From contig OX578155.1 in assembly GCA_951213105.1 (NCBI GenBank), forward strand, positions 32,397,984-32,461,983: 64,000 nucleotides of DNA. Reading direction: 5' to 3'. The notes under the pieces were generated by a model. It saw only the letters and a program-made list of their open reading frames with translations, was not told where the DNA came from and made no database searches. How positions within the stretch are numbered: position 1 is the first letter of the stretch; the number at the start of each line of letters is the position of its first letter. The translations under genes and the position numbers were made by a program. Below are positions 1-10,852 of the stretch, in pieces. The stretch is from Amaurobius ferox (Eukaryota > Arthropoda > Arachnida > Araneae > Amaurobiidae).

Positions 1-817
1 GACCCCTTTTTTTTATTTTTATTTAATTCTTTTCTGAATCCATTCCTTTTTTGTGATTTTCATCGAAGACTCAAATGTTTGAAATCCGACCTAATTTGGT
101 TCTGAATTAATGCAATTTAATTCAGTACATAATTGATAAATTAAAGAAAACACTTTTTCAAACTAAATATATTAATCAAATATTACCATGTGAGAGGGAA
201 CTCCAGGACGAAACTGGCTTATTTCTGACCATGATATTTAAATCAAGAATATTTTTCCGTGAAAGAAGACATAGGATATCACCACTTATGAATGCTGTAT
301 TTTCTGATTTCAGTGACCAGGTGATAAAGCATTTGATTGAAAGAAAGAAGTGATTAAAGCCCGAACTACTAGAATACTCTAATCAGCAGTGCTTAGAGCG
401 GCAATAAGAAGCTATTTTCTTTTTGCATGCACTGTAAAGAATAAATTTAAGGGAGAAGACCGCACTCGTCTGGCATGTATCGTTTCCATCTGAGTAATTA
501 TGTGCGACACATTTTCCTACGAATTTTCAGTCAGGCGGATGCCATTTACAAATATACTTCTCCCCAGCGGCAAGTCTACCCAGAATAGATCCAGGTAGCC
601 TTACCTCAGGCCCCTCCCAATAAAGAGTTAAGTTTTTCAACACGTTTAGAGCATCTCAAAGGTGCCCGTGTTGGTATTTATTAGGAGGCTGTAAGAGACT
701 TATTTTGGGGCTATAACTTTTAGGTTTAGTAGTCGGTAATTTTCAGGAATAAAGACCAAATTGTTGACGCTTCCGAAGGGTCCACTTTCCTCAAATAGAA
801 GTAATTTTAAAAAATAA
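1..817. other. Intergenic sequence, nothing recognised
   Basis: AT-rich sequence with no long open reading frame, no RNA gene and no clear transposon ends that I can see. It leads into the fold-back repeat that starts at 818. Confidence 0.5.
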
Positions 818-1066
818 CAAAAATATCAAGCACTCAACTTTGATAGAAAGTCTTTATTATACTTCTTATATGACGCACAAAACTGATAAAGGCCAGAGCG
901 CTTTCGAACGTAAATACGCTCTTTATCAGTGGCTACTGATCAGTAGCTACACTGATCAGTAGCCACTACTGATTCCACTACTGATCAGTAGCCTTTATCA
1001 TTCTTGTACGTCTTATAAGAAGCGAAATAAAGACCTTCTATCAAAGTTGTGTGCTTGATGTTTTTG
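818..1066. repeat. Fold-back (inverted) repeat, about 75-bp arms
   Basis: The arms at 818-892 and 992-1066 are imperfect reverse complements: each carries a 'caagcac..aactttgatagaa' stretch and ends in 'gataaagg'. The interior holds three copies of the short palindrome ctactgatcagtag or close variants. This is typical of a small MITE or fold-back element. I could not identify a target-site duplication or the family. Confidence 0.6.
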
Positions 1067-1139
1067 CTATTGAAATCAGACGTGATACCAACTTATTTAT
1101 TTATTTATTTCAGAAATAAGCTTTAAATCATTTATCGGC

Positions 1140-1556
1140 CGTTGATCAGCCCAATTACCGGCGGTCCACCGGGCATTTGGCCGGTGTCTCAATCCGCCTT
1201 TACCTGACTGCACGATTCTCTCAAGCGGGCACGATTTCCTCTGTTTGGGGCATCCTGAGTCTTTACGACGGTAATCTGTGATTTCTCTAAGCCATAAACA
1301 TATCTACGAATCTTTTTCAAATGTCCTCCCACAATGAAAGCTGCAACCCACGATCTAGATAAAATTGAGATTCTATGCCGAAGTCTTTGCGGACCCGAAC
1401 CCCTGCAATTGGCCGACTCAGATCAGCCCACAATCCCCGCGTTTATTAAGAACACATCCTTCATCGTTTCAAGGCCAGTGCTCCAAGGAGCACAGATAGA
1501 CCCCTCCCACTTTTACCTTCACTTTACGATGAAACATTTTTTTCTTATTCCAAATT
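1140..1556. repeat. Left half of a dispersed block (copy D1), split by a retrotransposon
   Basis: From about 1180 this matches 13520-13900 closely, for example the shared stretches around 'actgcacgattctctcaagc' and 'gctgcaacccacgatctag'. The match resumes at 4457 after the inserted non-LTR element. The block's identity is unknown. Its short open frames are broken by stops and differ between the two copies, so coding is not supported. Confidence 0.7.
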
Positions 1557-4456
1557 ATTTTTGGCGAGACAAGGAATTTCGACTGATTTGACTGGATTCG
1601 GTCGGTGTACTTGGTCGAGGAAGGACGTTTTATACTGAGCTCCTCACCGCGTGTTAGTGTTAGTGTTTCTTGCTAGTGTTTTTGTGAAATGGCGTCTCAA
1701 CCGCAATGTGCGGTAATGAAGTTGTACGAATTCAAGCGCATGTTTGGCCAGGTTAAGTCGATTGCGGACTATAATAATTATAGAGAGGAAATGTGGGGGA
1801 CACCTGTTACACGTGCCCTCACACGTGTTGTGCCTTATGAAGAGGAAATCTTCGATGATGACAAGACCTGGGTTATGGAGATGAGTTACTCGGAACTACT
1901 GAATCTTAATGATGACCTTGAGGACTTAAGTGCCGAGCAGAAAAATCTTATGCGTGCCAGGCTGGCACAGTTGGAAAATAACCGATCCAACAAAATGGAC
2001 CCTTCTGCTTCTCCTGAAAATGGTGAGCCCCCCGTGAATTCTTCTCACGGGAGTATTCCTTTTCCTGCCTTCGCTGCTAGTCTTGTTCACCAGCCTAGTT
2101 CTAGCTCCGCCACACAAGTGGCGACTTCTATAGCTTCTAAGAGCAACAGATCTGCTACGTATCCCCCCAACAGTGGGGTGAGGTTGGTCTCGGTCGACGA
2201 ATGCTCATATTTCTTACGCTGCCTTTAGACACGTGTACGGGTCTCATAAATCTATTTCGGACTTTCATAAGTTTAGAAAGTCACGTGGTTTTTACATGCC
2301 AGCCAGTGATCCAAGTTGTTTGGATATGGACCTGCAAACACTCAGATATTCTGAATTCGATCTCGATGAACTTAGAGTCATCGTCGAGAACCCTCCCTAG
2401 GATATGACTGCCGAGCAGGGGACAATACTTAACGATAAAGTAGCCAAGATGGGAAGTGACCTGCAGCACGTGAAAATGGATACGTCAGGTGAGCCCCCCA
2501 TGAGTTCTCCTCATGGGTTTTCTGTTGTTTCTTCTGCACCTTCGATGCCTAGTGGCACTCCTTCCTTGACCAAGACTTGTACAATCCAAGAATTCTTAGA
2601 TAGGTTCCCTCTTGGCCCTAAAAACGCCCTTGCTAAGCACCACGTGGACAACAAATCTTCTAATGCTACTGGGAATAAACCCCCCCCCCCCATTTGTCGA
2701 CCAAACAGATCACCCTGGAAAGTAGGACTAGCATTCAGATCCCCAACGAAGTTCAAACCCTCATGAAGGATTTTGAGAATTTCACTCAATCTAGCAGTGT
2801 TCCTGCTATTCAAGCTATTGCCGGCACTAGTGCTAATAAGCACTCTCTCTCCGACCCCGACGATGAAGGCTTCGTTCAAGTTCCCAAAAGGCACTCTGCC
2901 AGAGCTGTTGTTAACTCTCCTCCCTCCCCCCTCGCTACGGTAAAGCATGTGCTTGACCCTGAGGTTCCGGCCCCTGACGCAAAAGCAGTTGAAGATGTTC
3001 CTATAAAAGAACGCCGCCCCCCCCCATCTTTATCGTCTCAAGCGCAAGCTGGTACGACTATCTGAATCAATTAAGAATTACGGCCCCATCCATAGAGAGC
3101 AGCCTCAGAGGCAACCTTGTTAAAATTGATGTTAAATCCAGAGATGAGTTCCTTTGCCTTCAAAAAAGGCTCATAAATGATAAAGTTTCCTTTAGGACTT
3201 TCCTCCTCAACGAAAACAAGGTGGTCATCAGGGGTCTCCCTGTGCCTACCAGTACCGATCTTATTAAGGAGAGATTAGAAGTTGGAGGATTTCGAATCAA
3301 TAGCGTGACACAACTTTACAAGGGTCCTAAAACTAAGAGAATTATGATGCCCCTATTCTATGTACAGCTGGACAAAAACGCCGACAACTTGAAAATTTGT
3401 CAGGTTATCAAACTCCTAGGTATTTCTGTTAAAATTGAGCGCTACAGAGGGCGTAAGGGCACTAACACTAAATATTTTTCCTGCCAGAAATGGCACCATG
3501 CCGCCAACTCGTGCCATCTCCCGCCCAAGTGCGTGAAGGGCGCAGGCGACCGTAGATCTTATGAGTGTCCTAAAAGGCCTGAAGTTAAATGCACTTGTGT
3601 CAACTGTGGTGGGGAACATCCTGCAAGTTATCGGGGGAGCCCCAAATTAAAAACCTAAACTTTCTACGGGTCTAAAACCTTTTACAACCGTCCTGTCAGC
3701 AACTCCAAAACCTACGCCTCGGCTCTTCAGCCCAATGCTACGGATTTTCCGGATCTCCCCGAGAAATCCCATCCCAGTACGAAAATTGTCAACTTCGACC
3801 CAAATTAGCCCCCCCGTGAAGGCGATGATCTCATGAGAGATGACTGGCTGGAGGTTATAGACCTGATAGTCCGTTTCGAAAGAAATGGCTATCAGAGAGA
3901 TTTCATCCAGCGAGCCCTCAAAGCTGCCCTTCCTAAATAAAGGGAAACCAAAACGATCATTGATAGGACTTCGATTCTGTATGATAGCATTTGTGATTTA
4001 GCTAAATTCCCTTAGTCAGGTTGTGTGGGTTTTTGCGGGACCTGCTAGTCAGGTCCTGTTTTTCTCCCGTGTCTAGAACTCTTCCGGTTTTCTGTTTGGC
4101 CCGGCTAGAATCCCTTCCTTGGCTGGCTCCTGCCCTTTGTCCCGCCCCCTTTGCTGTACTAGAACGTTACTCATTGACTCAGGACAGAGTTCTTTGAACT
4201 CACCCCTTTTTTCCAAATCTTCCCTTTTCTTTCTCGGAATTATTTCTCCATCTTCCAATTTAAGCGACGCAGAAACCAAACTGGGACTTGCCTCAATTTG
4301 GATTTATGTGCATTGCTATGATCCCCTGGATCCCTAACATATTTAAAAGTCTTTTACTCTGATTCACTAACCGTTTAAATAATGATCGGAGATCAAAGCA
4401 AGCTCTTTGCAGCTTTGCTAGGCGCTCCATTAAAGCAATTCCTTGAGTCCTTGAGT
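1557..4456 (+). mobile_element. Non-LTR retrotransposon insertion encoding ORF1 only
   Basis: The element is flanked by a 13-bp target-site duplication, cttattccaaatt, at 1544-1556 and 4457-4469. The uninterrupted sequence survives in the related block near 13890. The 3' end is not poly(A) but two copies of an 8-mer, ccttgagt (4441-4456), a kind of tail known from some non-LTR elements. Only a Gag/ORF1-like reading frame is present (1689-3940). The following 0.5 kb has no endonuclease or reverse transcriptase. It is either a non-autonomous, ORF1-only family (compare HeT-A) or an internally deleted copy of a Jockey/X-element-like parent. Confidence 0.8.
1689..3940 (+). pseudogene. ORF1/Gag-like nucleic-acid-binding protein of a non-LTR retrotransposon, frameshifted
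   Basis: In active elements, ORF1 proteins of this kind bind the element RNA and form the RNP. The C-terminal half (3221-3658) contains the 'VIRGLP' start and the L-x2-GF pattern of the PRE_C2HC-type domain found before zinc knuckles in Jockey/X-element proteins. It is followed by degenerate CCHC knuckles; the last, CVNCGGEH, has lost its final cysteine. The reading frame then continues through stops at 3656 and about 3808 to a terminal TAA at 3938-3940. The frame also shifts near 2160-2215, at a C-run near 2680-2692 and near 3060-3110, and a TAG interrupts it at 2398. Start chosen: ATG 1689, after a repetitive 5' leader. Restored length would be about 750 residues. The N-terminal module appears twice (see findings). 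Family assignment is good; function is lost. Confidence 0.75.
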
Positions 4457-4925
4457 CTTATTCCAAATTTTGCGACTCGACAGCTCCCGTTTTTTTAAAC
4501 TTCTTTTCCGTAAATTATCTTTCATTATTATTTCCCAGCAGACCCTTAAGATTGGAGTTTAGATTGGCACGCCGTAATAGGTTAGTCCTTGAAACTTTGA
4601 AACCTTCTGTACTTTTGACAATATCGCTCCGACCAAGATGGCTACTGTTACTTTTGTTGGAACAACCAGTTTCCTTTAGTCCTATGATGTGACCTATCTC
4701 TAACACCGATCATTGTTTGTAGCGCCGTCGAGTGCGCTTCAAAGGTATCTTTGTACACAACTTGCAGTACCGAAGCAGGAATTCCAGTTCGAATTGCTCG
4801 TGAATAAGAATACCGGAAGTTTTAAATAGTGCACGATGCGCCGTTCTCATGCGCATTGCAAAAGACCTATAACATCTTTGACGCTGGTAGCTTGATCATT
4901 TACATAAATCTTAAAACGACATTTG
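4457..4925. repeat. Right half of dispersed block D1
   Basis: Continues the block interrupted at 1556 and matches 13890-14396 throughout, including the 'ccgaccaagatgg' and 'gtagcgccgtcgagt' stretches. Copy D2 has a short insertion (about 14034-14055, 'aaaggcaaccttcggctgcc') that is absent here. No gene recognised. Confidence 0.7.
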
Positions 4926-6991
4926 CATGCCGAGTTTCGCGGCTATAGCTTCATTAATTATGTGTGTTTACATTTTTCCGGTGCTGATAAGATTCAATAA
5001 CAGCAAAAATTCTTAAACTTGTCAATAAATACCTACCAGAAAATTATACAGATTATTCTGTTTAAAATATAAAAATGCCTCAAGTTAGTAAGATCTTTTC
5101 AAACAATAGAATATACCTCTTGCAAATGTGCAATTGAAATTGCATAGTCTAATTAAATATCAGAAATGTAAGTGTAATCCTGAAAATTTAAAGTATTTGT
5201 GTACAAAAACAATCTTATAAAGGTAGCAGTGTATTATAGATAGCGATGTCAGATATTCCAAACAAATATAAAAATGAATGCAATAAAACAAAATTTCCAG
5301 AATCAGCTTCTGAAATTTTAATGTCGACTCCACTTTGCTTATTTAGATATTAAATGAATGCTATTTCCCGGATTGTAATGAATTTCTTTAATTAAAAAGT
5401 TCGTTACCAGAGAAGTTTATAATAGCTGCATGTAAATGTTTGTGTGTAGTGTAGCTTGAAATTTGTAATTTCTGTGTTTCACTTTCAAAATTATATTGCC
5501 TTTTATATTTTTAACAAGAATATATTTAATAAAGTATTTAATAAAAATTAAACAATTCTTTAGTTTGCCTAGTTTGTATTTGATCCATCAAAATTCTAAA
5601 GTCAAATTAATGTTAAAGGATGTAATAAGATTATACAAAATGTAAAAACCCAGAGAATATTCAAATCCGACATTTTGGGACATTTAAATCTATTCGAAGA
5701 ATTATAATATTCTATATTTGTATGTATTTTAAAATATTTTATAGTGTTTAGTTATGCTCTAATAGCAGCACATTTTCAATATCCAAAACTACACATTATT
5801 GTCTGGTTTTTAAGCTTTATTATCATTAGTAAGTATCCAACACAAAAAACATTATATTGAAAATATATTTTGTATTTTAATTTGGTACAAGTGGGTAAAT
5901 AAATGAGAAAATAATTTTCTATTTGAAAAAAAAATATTTTTTGTATAAGATGAAGCAGATGTGTTATTTCTTAGATAAACGACCAAAAAGATATATACTT
6001 TATATATTGCAATAAATAAGTTTAGTAGAGTTCTATATCACACTATGCTCTATGACTCCCTTAGTGTTGCTATATTAATATTATATCTTCATTAAAAACA
6101 TATCCTTTTCAAATATTTCTACCCTGGTATAGGCAATAGGAATAAACAACAAAGGTCCGTTCCAATGCCAATTTGCAGCCTTCCAATACCATAAAATATC
6201 GCCCAAGCGCTTAGTATTGGGGGTGCTAGAAAATACATGATTCCAAAAGTTTCTTCCATAGCCATGTAACGCAACGAGCAGACACTAGTGATTTCAGTAT
6301 TTTAAATTGATAAAATTTGAATTTTTTGAAATACTGAAAAGGAATGGTACTTTTATTGTACAAAACATTTATAAAGGTTTTTTGCGAGGTTAGTTATATA
6401 TAGATTATAAAAGTATTGGAATAAATTTTGTATTAATCTCAAAAAGTAAACGTGGTAGATAAATGGAGAGAAATGACGAGATTATTTTGAGGAGATAAGA
6501 TATGGTTTTAATGTGAATGAAGAGTTCGCAACATAAAGTTAAAATACAGTTGGCCGAATATTTTTAAGCATGGACCTCCATGTTTTAAACATACAGTTAT
6601 TATCGTTGCAAATCAGAGTTATAAAATTACGATAAATATCAAATGTCTCATACTTTTTACAACATTATATTTTGAGGTTATATGAAATGATTACCAGAAT
6701 ATAAAAAAATAATAGGATATCAATTTGGGAATAGGCGCTTTCAAGTTGACTTGTGATGGAAATATCAAATTTAGCGTATTGTTAACTAGGTTTTTAAATT
6801 AAGGATACCTACTGAATAATTTCTTCTTTTCAGGTGTTAAAAGTTGCTAATTTTTCAGGAGTCTTTAAAAATGAAACATGGTTCAGGTTAAAAACAAAAT
6901 TCACTAAATTTAAGCTAGAATGAATATCCAGAAGAAATTCAAATAAATGGATTTATTTTTTTTTTAAATTGTCGCAAATGTGAAAAGCGAA
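4926..6991. other. AT-rich intergenic DNA
   Basis: About 2 kb of very AT-rich sequence without a convincing reading frame, RNA gene or repeat boundary on either strand. Confidence 0.5.
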
Positions 6992-7003
6992 CTTCATTGT
7001 GAG

Positions 7004-7304
7004 CGTTGTTGTTGTTGAGACCCAGCCCATCCGACCTACCAGACAGGTGTAAGTTAACAGTTTGGACGGCCGGGAAAAGTCAACCAATTTAGATCAGAAC
7101 TCAGTGGGAGAGGCATTCACAGGAACCATACCCTCCTTCTCCGACCACCAGCCTCTTAGAAGGTGGAACGGACCCACTTACAGACCCACATCTTTAACTT
7201 GATCGCACTCCGCGTGAACACGGCGGCAATTTCTGCAGTGGCGGGTATCGAACCCGGGCCTATCGAGTGCAATTCCCGCACTCTAACCACTGGACTACCA
7301 CGCC
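7004..7304 (-). mobile_element. tRNA-derived SINE
   Basis: Read on the minus strand, it starts with a tRNA-like head (from 7304): an A-box-like 'tggtagtccagtggttag' and a B box 'ggttcgatacc'. An unrelated body follows, ending in (gtt)n read on the plus strand. Perfect 12-bp target-site duplications (cttcattgtgag) lie at 6992-7003 and 7305-7316. It would be copied by polymerase III and mobilised by a LINE partner. The body segment near 'ggacggccgggaa' recurs at 10361-10424 and, more loosely, at 8990-9060, so this is a resident family. Confidence 0.85.
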
Positions 7305-7316
7305 CTTCATTGTGAG

Positions 7317-7709
7317 AGTGAAGTTTGCTTTATTCCTTGAAAAGTTAGTTTAACAATAGTAACCACTAAATTTCCATGAGTCTTGCTTCTTCAGGAAATA
7401 AAATAATAAGGTTTTCATTTACTATCTTGTCTGGAAAATTGAAATTGAAACGAGAAAAAAAAAATGAATTTCGGAGTAGTCCGTCGAATATTAACCCCGC
7501 CCACTAAATTGCTGTAAGTCTAAACTTCCAGAAAATCAAATTAAATATAAGTTTTTATTTCTGAAAATGTTTTCGTGAATATGGAAAGGGACTTCAGTCA
7601 GAAATGAACCTCCCTCTTCCTCTCTTCATCATATTTTGGTATATATAAGTAGCCCCGTAGTAGCTTTTGAAAAACTTCCAGTCGATCGACTGCATTAAGG
7701 CTAAATAAT
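7317..7709. other. Intergenic sequence, nothing recognised
   Basis: AT-rich spacer between the SINE and a dispersed repeat. I see no gene or repeat ends in it. Confidence 0.45.
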
Positions 7710-7778
7710 AAGGCTTCGACGGAACAGCACGTTTGAAGCATCCCTGATCACGAATCAAATATTTTTGAAGTGATGTCT

Positions 7779-7818
<40 letters not shown>

Positions 7819-8049
7819 TTAAGTGAGTCTGTGTAGACGATATCTCAGGAACGAATGGAGCGATTCGAATTAAATTTGGTACAAAAATCACAATCCGTAA
7901 ACACTGGAAATTTATAGTTTTTAAACGTAATTGAATGCCCAGAACCCCCCCCCCCCTAAATTTTCGAGTGAAATTTTGAAAAAATCATCAAAAAATCAAG
8001 ACCTTTAAAACAGTTACGCAAATAGACATTTCTTATGTAATTTTTCCTT
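7710..8049. repeat. Dispersed repeat R1, copy a
   Basis: About 335 bp, repeated in direct orientation at 8572-8901. The core holds a (GT)n microsatellite (about 7778-7816) followed by the shared 'ggtacaaaaatcacaatccg' and 'ttacgcaaatagaca' stretches. A C-run lies near 7945. The same architecture (cgacgg, cacgttt, then tgacgtctgtgtg) recurs in the tandem block at 10853-12900, suggesting one superfamily of unknown type. Confidence 0.7.
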
Positions 8050-8571
8050 AAACGATTGGCATAAACTTTAGAACGCTAGCATGAACCGTTCTCGAGATAT
8101 TGTACATTTTTCAAATAAATTTATCAAAAAATCCCATAAATCAAAAAAAAAAAAAATTAAGTGTTGAGAAACATGTTCACTTTTCATTTGTAATATCATG
8201 CGATATATTCGGTGACTTCATTCTCGTGGATCTAGCTCGTTCCATTTATGAGAAAACATAATTTGAGCTATACTTTTGTATTTGAACACCAATAGTCATT
8301 TATCTGCTATATGAATAACTAATTTCTCCTTCCATAACGTTTGGCAAGATTTTGGCGGCGAATTCGGCGGAATGTCGCCAACTTGGCGAATTTTTGAGAT
8401 GTTGCAAAATTAACAAAAATCTGGCCAAATGGATAAAATTGACGCTAAATCAATGAAAATGACTACAATTGTCGAAAATTCAATATTTTGGAAAGAATAT
8501 AAGTATCTACTATAAGAAAAATCTATTGTTTTGATGAATTTATTTGATAAATTTACTTGAAAAGTTGATAA
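8050..8571. other. Spacer between the two R1 repeats
   Basis: AT-rich. A locally repetitive stretch (8345-8400, variants of 'ttggcgaatt') is the only notable pattern. Confidence 0.45.
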
Positions 8572-8901
8572 ATTTTTCGACGGGAGAGCACGTTTCAAAC
8601 ATCCCTGATCACAAATCAAACATTTTTGAAGTGATGTGTTGTGTGTGTGTGTGTCTGTGACCGTATGTGTGTGTGTGTGTGTCCGTGGGACTTTGGAGAC
8701 GATAACTGACGAACGAATGGACCGATTCGAACGAAAGTAGGTACAAAAATCACAATCCGTAAACACTGGAAGTTTGTTGTTTTAAAACGTAATCGAATGC
8801 TCATAACCCCCCTAAATTTTCGAGTGAAATTTTGAAAAAATCGTCAAAAAATTAAAACCGCTAATAAAGTTACGCAAATAGACACTTCTTAAGTAATTTT
8901 T
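8572..8901. repeat. Dispersed repeat R1, copy b
   Basis: Direct copy of 7710-8049 with several mismatches and a different GT tract (8636-8685, interrupted). The minus-strand open frames here run through the GT tract and are low-complexity artefacts. Confidence 0.7.
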
Positions 8902-9311
8902 CAGCCTGGGCGGCTTGGCAGCATAGTCAGAAGCGTCTGCAGAATGTAAACGAGCCGTTAGTCTGGCTTGCACCGCAACTGGTGTATATCGTTTTTTTTA
9001 ATACCCAATCCGTCCAGCTTACCCAATAAATGAAGAGTAGTTAAAAGAGACGGTCGGGAAAGCATAGGAAAACAATACATAAATACAAAGGCAATATACG
9101 TACACATGCAAAAACGATATGCATAGATATACATACACAATATACAAAAAATACTTTTAATTTCAATTAAATAAAAAAGAAAAAAAAACATTCAATAAGA
9201 AACAAAGTGCATTCAATTTATAGTTACATATAAAAATTATTTAACCAAAATAAAACCTAAAAATTTTAAGTTTAATGGAGCAGCGATGTAAATTTAAACA
9301 AGTGGCAATAA

Positions 9312-9356
<45 letters not shown>

Positions 9357-9524
9357 AAGAAGAGCAGTTAAAGAGAAGAGACCAAAATAAGAAAAACTGG
9401 TAACGGAATGCGATAATAAAAGATACAAAATGAAGGAAAAATTTAAAATAGGAAAAAATGGAAGAAAATAAATTTGAAATGTGAAGGCCAAAACAAGAAA
9501 ATGGCAATGGAATAGGGTTATCTT
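8902..9524. other. Possible old SINE tail plus A-rich sequence
   Basis: The segment 8990-9060 ('acccaatccgtccag' ... 'gacggtcgggaaagc') resembles the 3' body of the SINE at 7004-7304, but I could not find clean ends or a tRNA-like head. A run of about 41 A residues lies at 9314-9354. Open frames across it are poly-phenylalanine artefacts. Confidence 0.4.
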
Positions 9525-10090
9525 AAATAATAAAAGGCAATGTATGTGTGTCTGTGTGCCTGTTTGTCTGTCTTATACACTATAGGCGCAGAGACCGAGC
9601 GTCGCAGAGCTACGACATTTGGCAATCGGCGATCCGGGGTTGGGGGGGAAGTGACACGTGAAAACCGATTTTTTAAATTTGAATTTTTTTTGTTATTTAA
9701 TGTTTTATGCGATTTCGATCTTTTTTTCCTATTTTCCGCTTTTTTCTCCACTATCCAGACGTCGTAGAAAAAAAACAAATCACGCGAACGGACAGAGCAG
9801 AAATTGCGAGTAAAAATATATCAATTTTAAATCTGAGGGATGAATTCTAATATTTCTTAAAGATATTAGAAGCCGAAAGATTTTAAAACAATAGTCACTT
9901 TCGGCTAAAAAACAACGAACTTTCGTTTTTAAATCCTCGCGTCTGGAAAAGTACCGACAATTTCGACACTTATTTTACATTTTTAGAAAGCTCAAAGATC
10001 AGGATTTCTTACGAGCCCATCTGGTCAAAAAATAATGAAAGTAGCCGCACGATCCGGATTTTAATGAAGTAATGATTTTCAATTTCTCGG
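9525..10090. repeat. Dispersed repeat R2, copy a
   Basis: About 565 bp with a direct copy at 12947-13510. Shared marks are 'aaataataaaaggc', a (TGTC)n-like tract, 'cttatacacta', 'gtgaaaaccgatttt' and 'tcgtagaaaaaaa', down to 'atttctcggc'. The pair brackets the palindrome and tandem region at 10095-12900. Its coding potential is not credible. Confidence 0.7.
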
Positions 10091-10237
10091 CTAAACGGCG
10101 AAAGTAGTTCGATTTTTCACTGAAATGCGCGCGCAGAAGCACGGTGTTGCTATGTTGACGGTTTTTGGCCTAGGGACAATTAAAAACCGAATTAGTGTTT
10201 GGTGGTATCTGGCTGATATATTTGAGCCATGCTCTTG

Positions 10238-10279
10238 ATACCCATGCGAATATCCTGATGAGGATATTCGCATGGGTAT
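10238..10279. repeat. Perfect palindrome, 19-bp arms, 4-nt loop
   Basis: Left arm 10238-10256 (atacccatgcgaatatcct), loop gatg, right arm 10261-10279, an exact reverse complement. As RNA it would make a very stable hairpin. A second identical copy lies at 10530-10571. Confidence 0.9.
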
Positions 10280-10360
10280 TAAATTATATTTATAAATGTC
10301 TTCAGTGATTGTTTTTTATACGATTTTTGGCTTAGGGACAATTAAAAACCGAATCAGTGT

Positions 10361-10424
10361 TGAAGACCCAGACCGTCCGACTCGTCCAGAGGACTAAGAG
10401 CAACTATTTGGACGGCCGGGAAGC
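10361..10424 (-). mobile_element. 5'-truncated SINE tail insertion, 64 bp
   Basis: The body matches the end of the SINE at 7004-7304 (the 'gacccag..ccgtccgac' and 'ggacggccgggaa' segments). It is flanked by a perfect 14-bp target-site duplication, aaccgaatcagtgt, at 10347-10360 and 10425-10438. Only the tail of the SINE was integrated. Confidence 0.75.
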
Positions 10425-10529
10425 AACCGAATCAGTGTGTGCTTTTTGTACGGTTTTTGGCCTAGGGACAATTAAAAACCGAATTAATGTTTGGTGGTAT
10501 CTGTCTGATATATTTGGGCCATGCTCTTG

Positions 10530-10571
10530 ATACCCATGCGAATATCCTGATGAGGATATTCGCATGGGTAT
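10530..10571. repeat. Perfect palindrome, second copy
   Basis: Identical in arms and loop to the one at 10238-10279, in the second module of the same block. Both arms are intact although the sequence around them differs at several sites. Confidence 0.9.
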
Positions 10572-10852
10572 TAAATTATATTTGTAAATGTCATCAGTGA
10601 TTGCTTTTCATACGGTTTTTGGCCTAGGGACAATTAAAAACCGAATTAGTGTTTTCTTTTTATAAGGTTTTTGACTCATTTTGCTGGATTGAATTGTAGC
10701 GATGTATTTATTGTTTACATCGGGTGGTGGTTGGGACTACAATGAAAAAACTTAAGCACTGAAGAGATAAAAAAATATATAAAAAGGAAGTTATGGAGAT
10801 TGTCGCGGTGCATTTATGCATCGAGTGGTGGTGGGGACAATCTTAAAAAAAT

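Larger units (their letters stand above)
10095..10670. repeat. Short tandem repeat block with palindromes
   Basis: Two copies of a roughly 0.2-0.3 kb module. Four times it carries a 30-bp imperfect inverted repeat (ggttttt ... aaaaacc, at about 10160, 10320, 10452 and 10613), and twice a long perfect palindrome. The second boundary is interrupted by a 64-bp SINE fragment. Family unknown. Confidence 0.6.

Noticed and set aside
7240..7304. Possible functional tRNA gene
   Set aside because: Only the A and B boxes are tRNA-like, and the sequence continues into a SINE body flanked by target duplications.
8410..8804. Minus-strand open frames with His-Thr repeats
   Set aside because: They arise from the GT microsatellite of repeat R1.
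9241..9507. Minus-strand open frames of 65-88 residues
   Set aside because: They are translations of a 41-nt A run and neighbouring AT-rich DNA.
10250..10262. CTGATGA within the palindrome, as in a hammerhead ribozyme core
   Set aside because: The GAAA segment and the three-stem arrangement are absent; the motif simply spans the palindrome loop.
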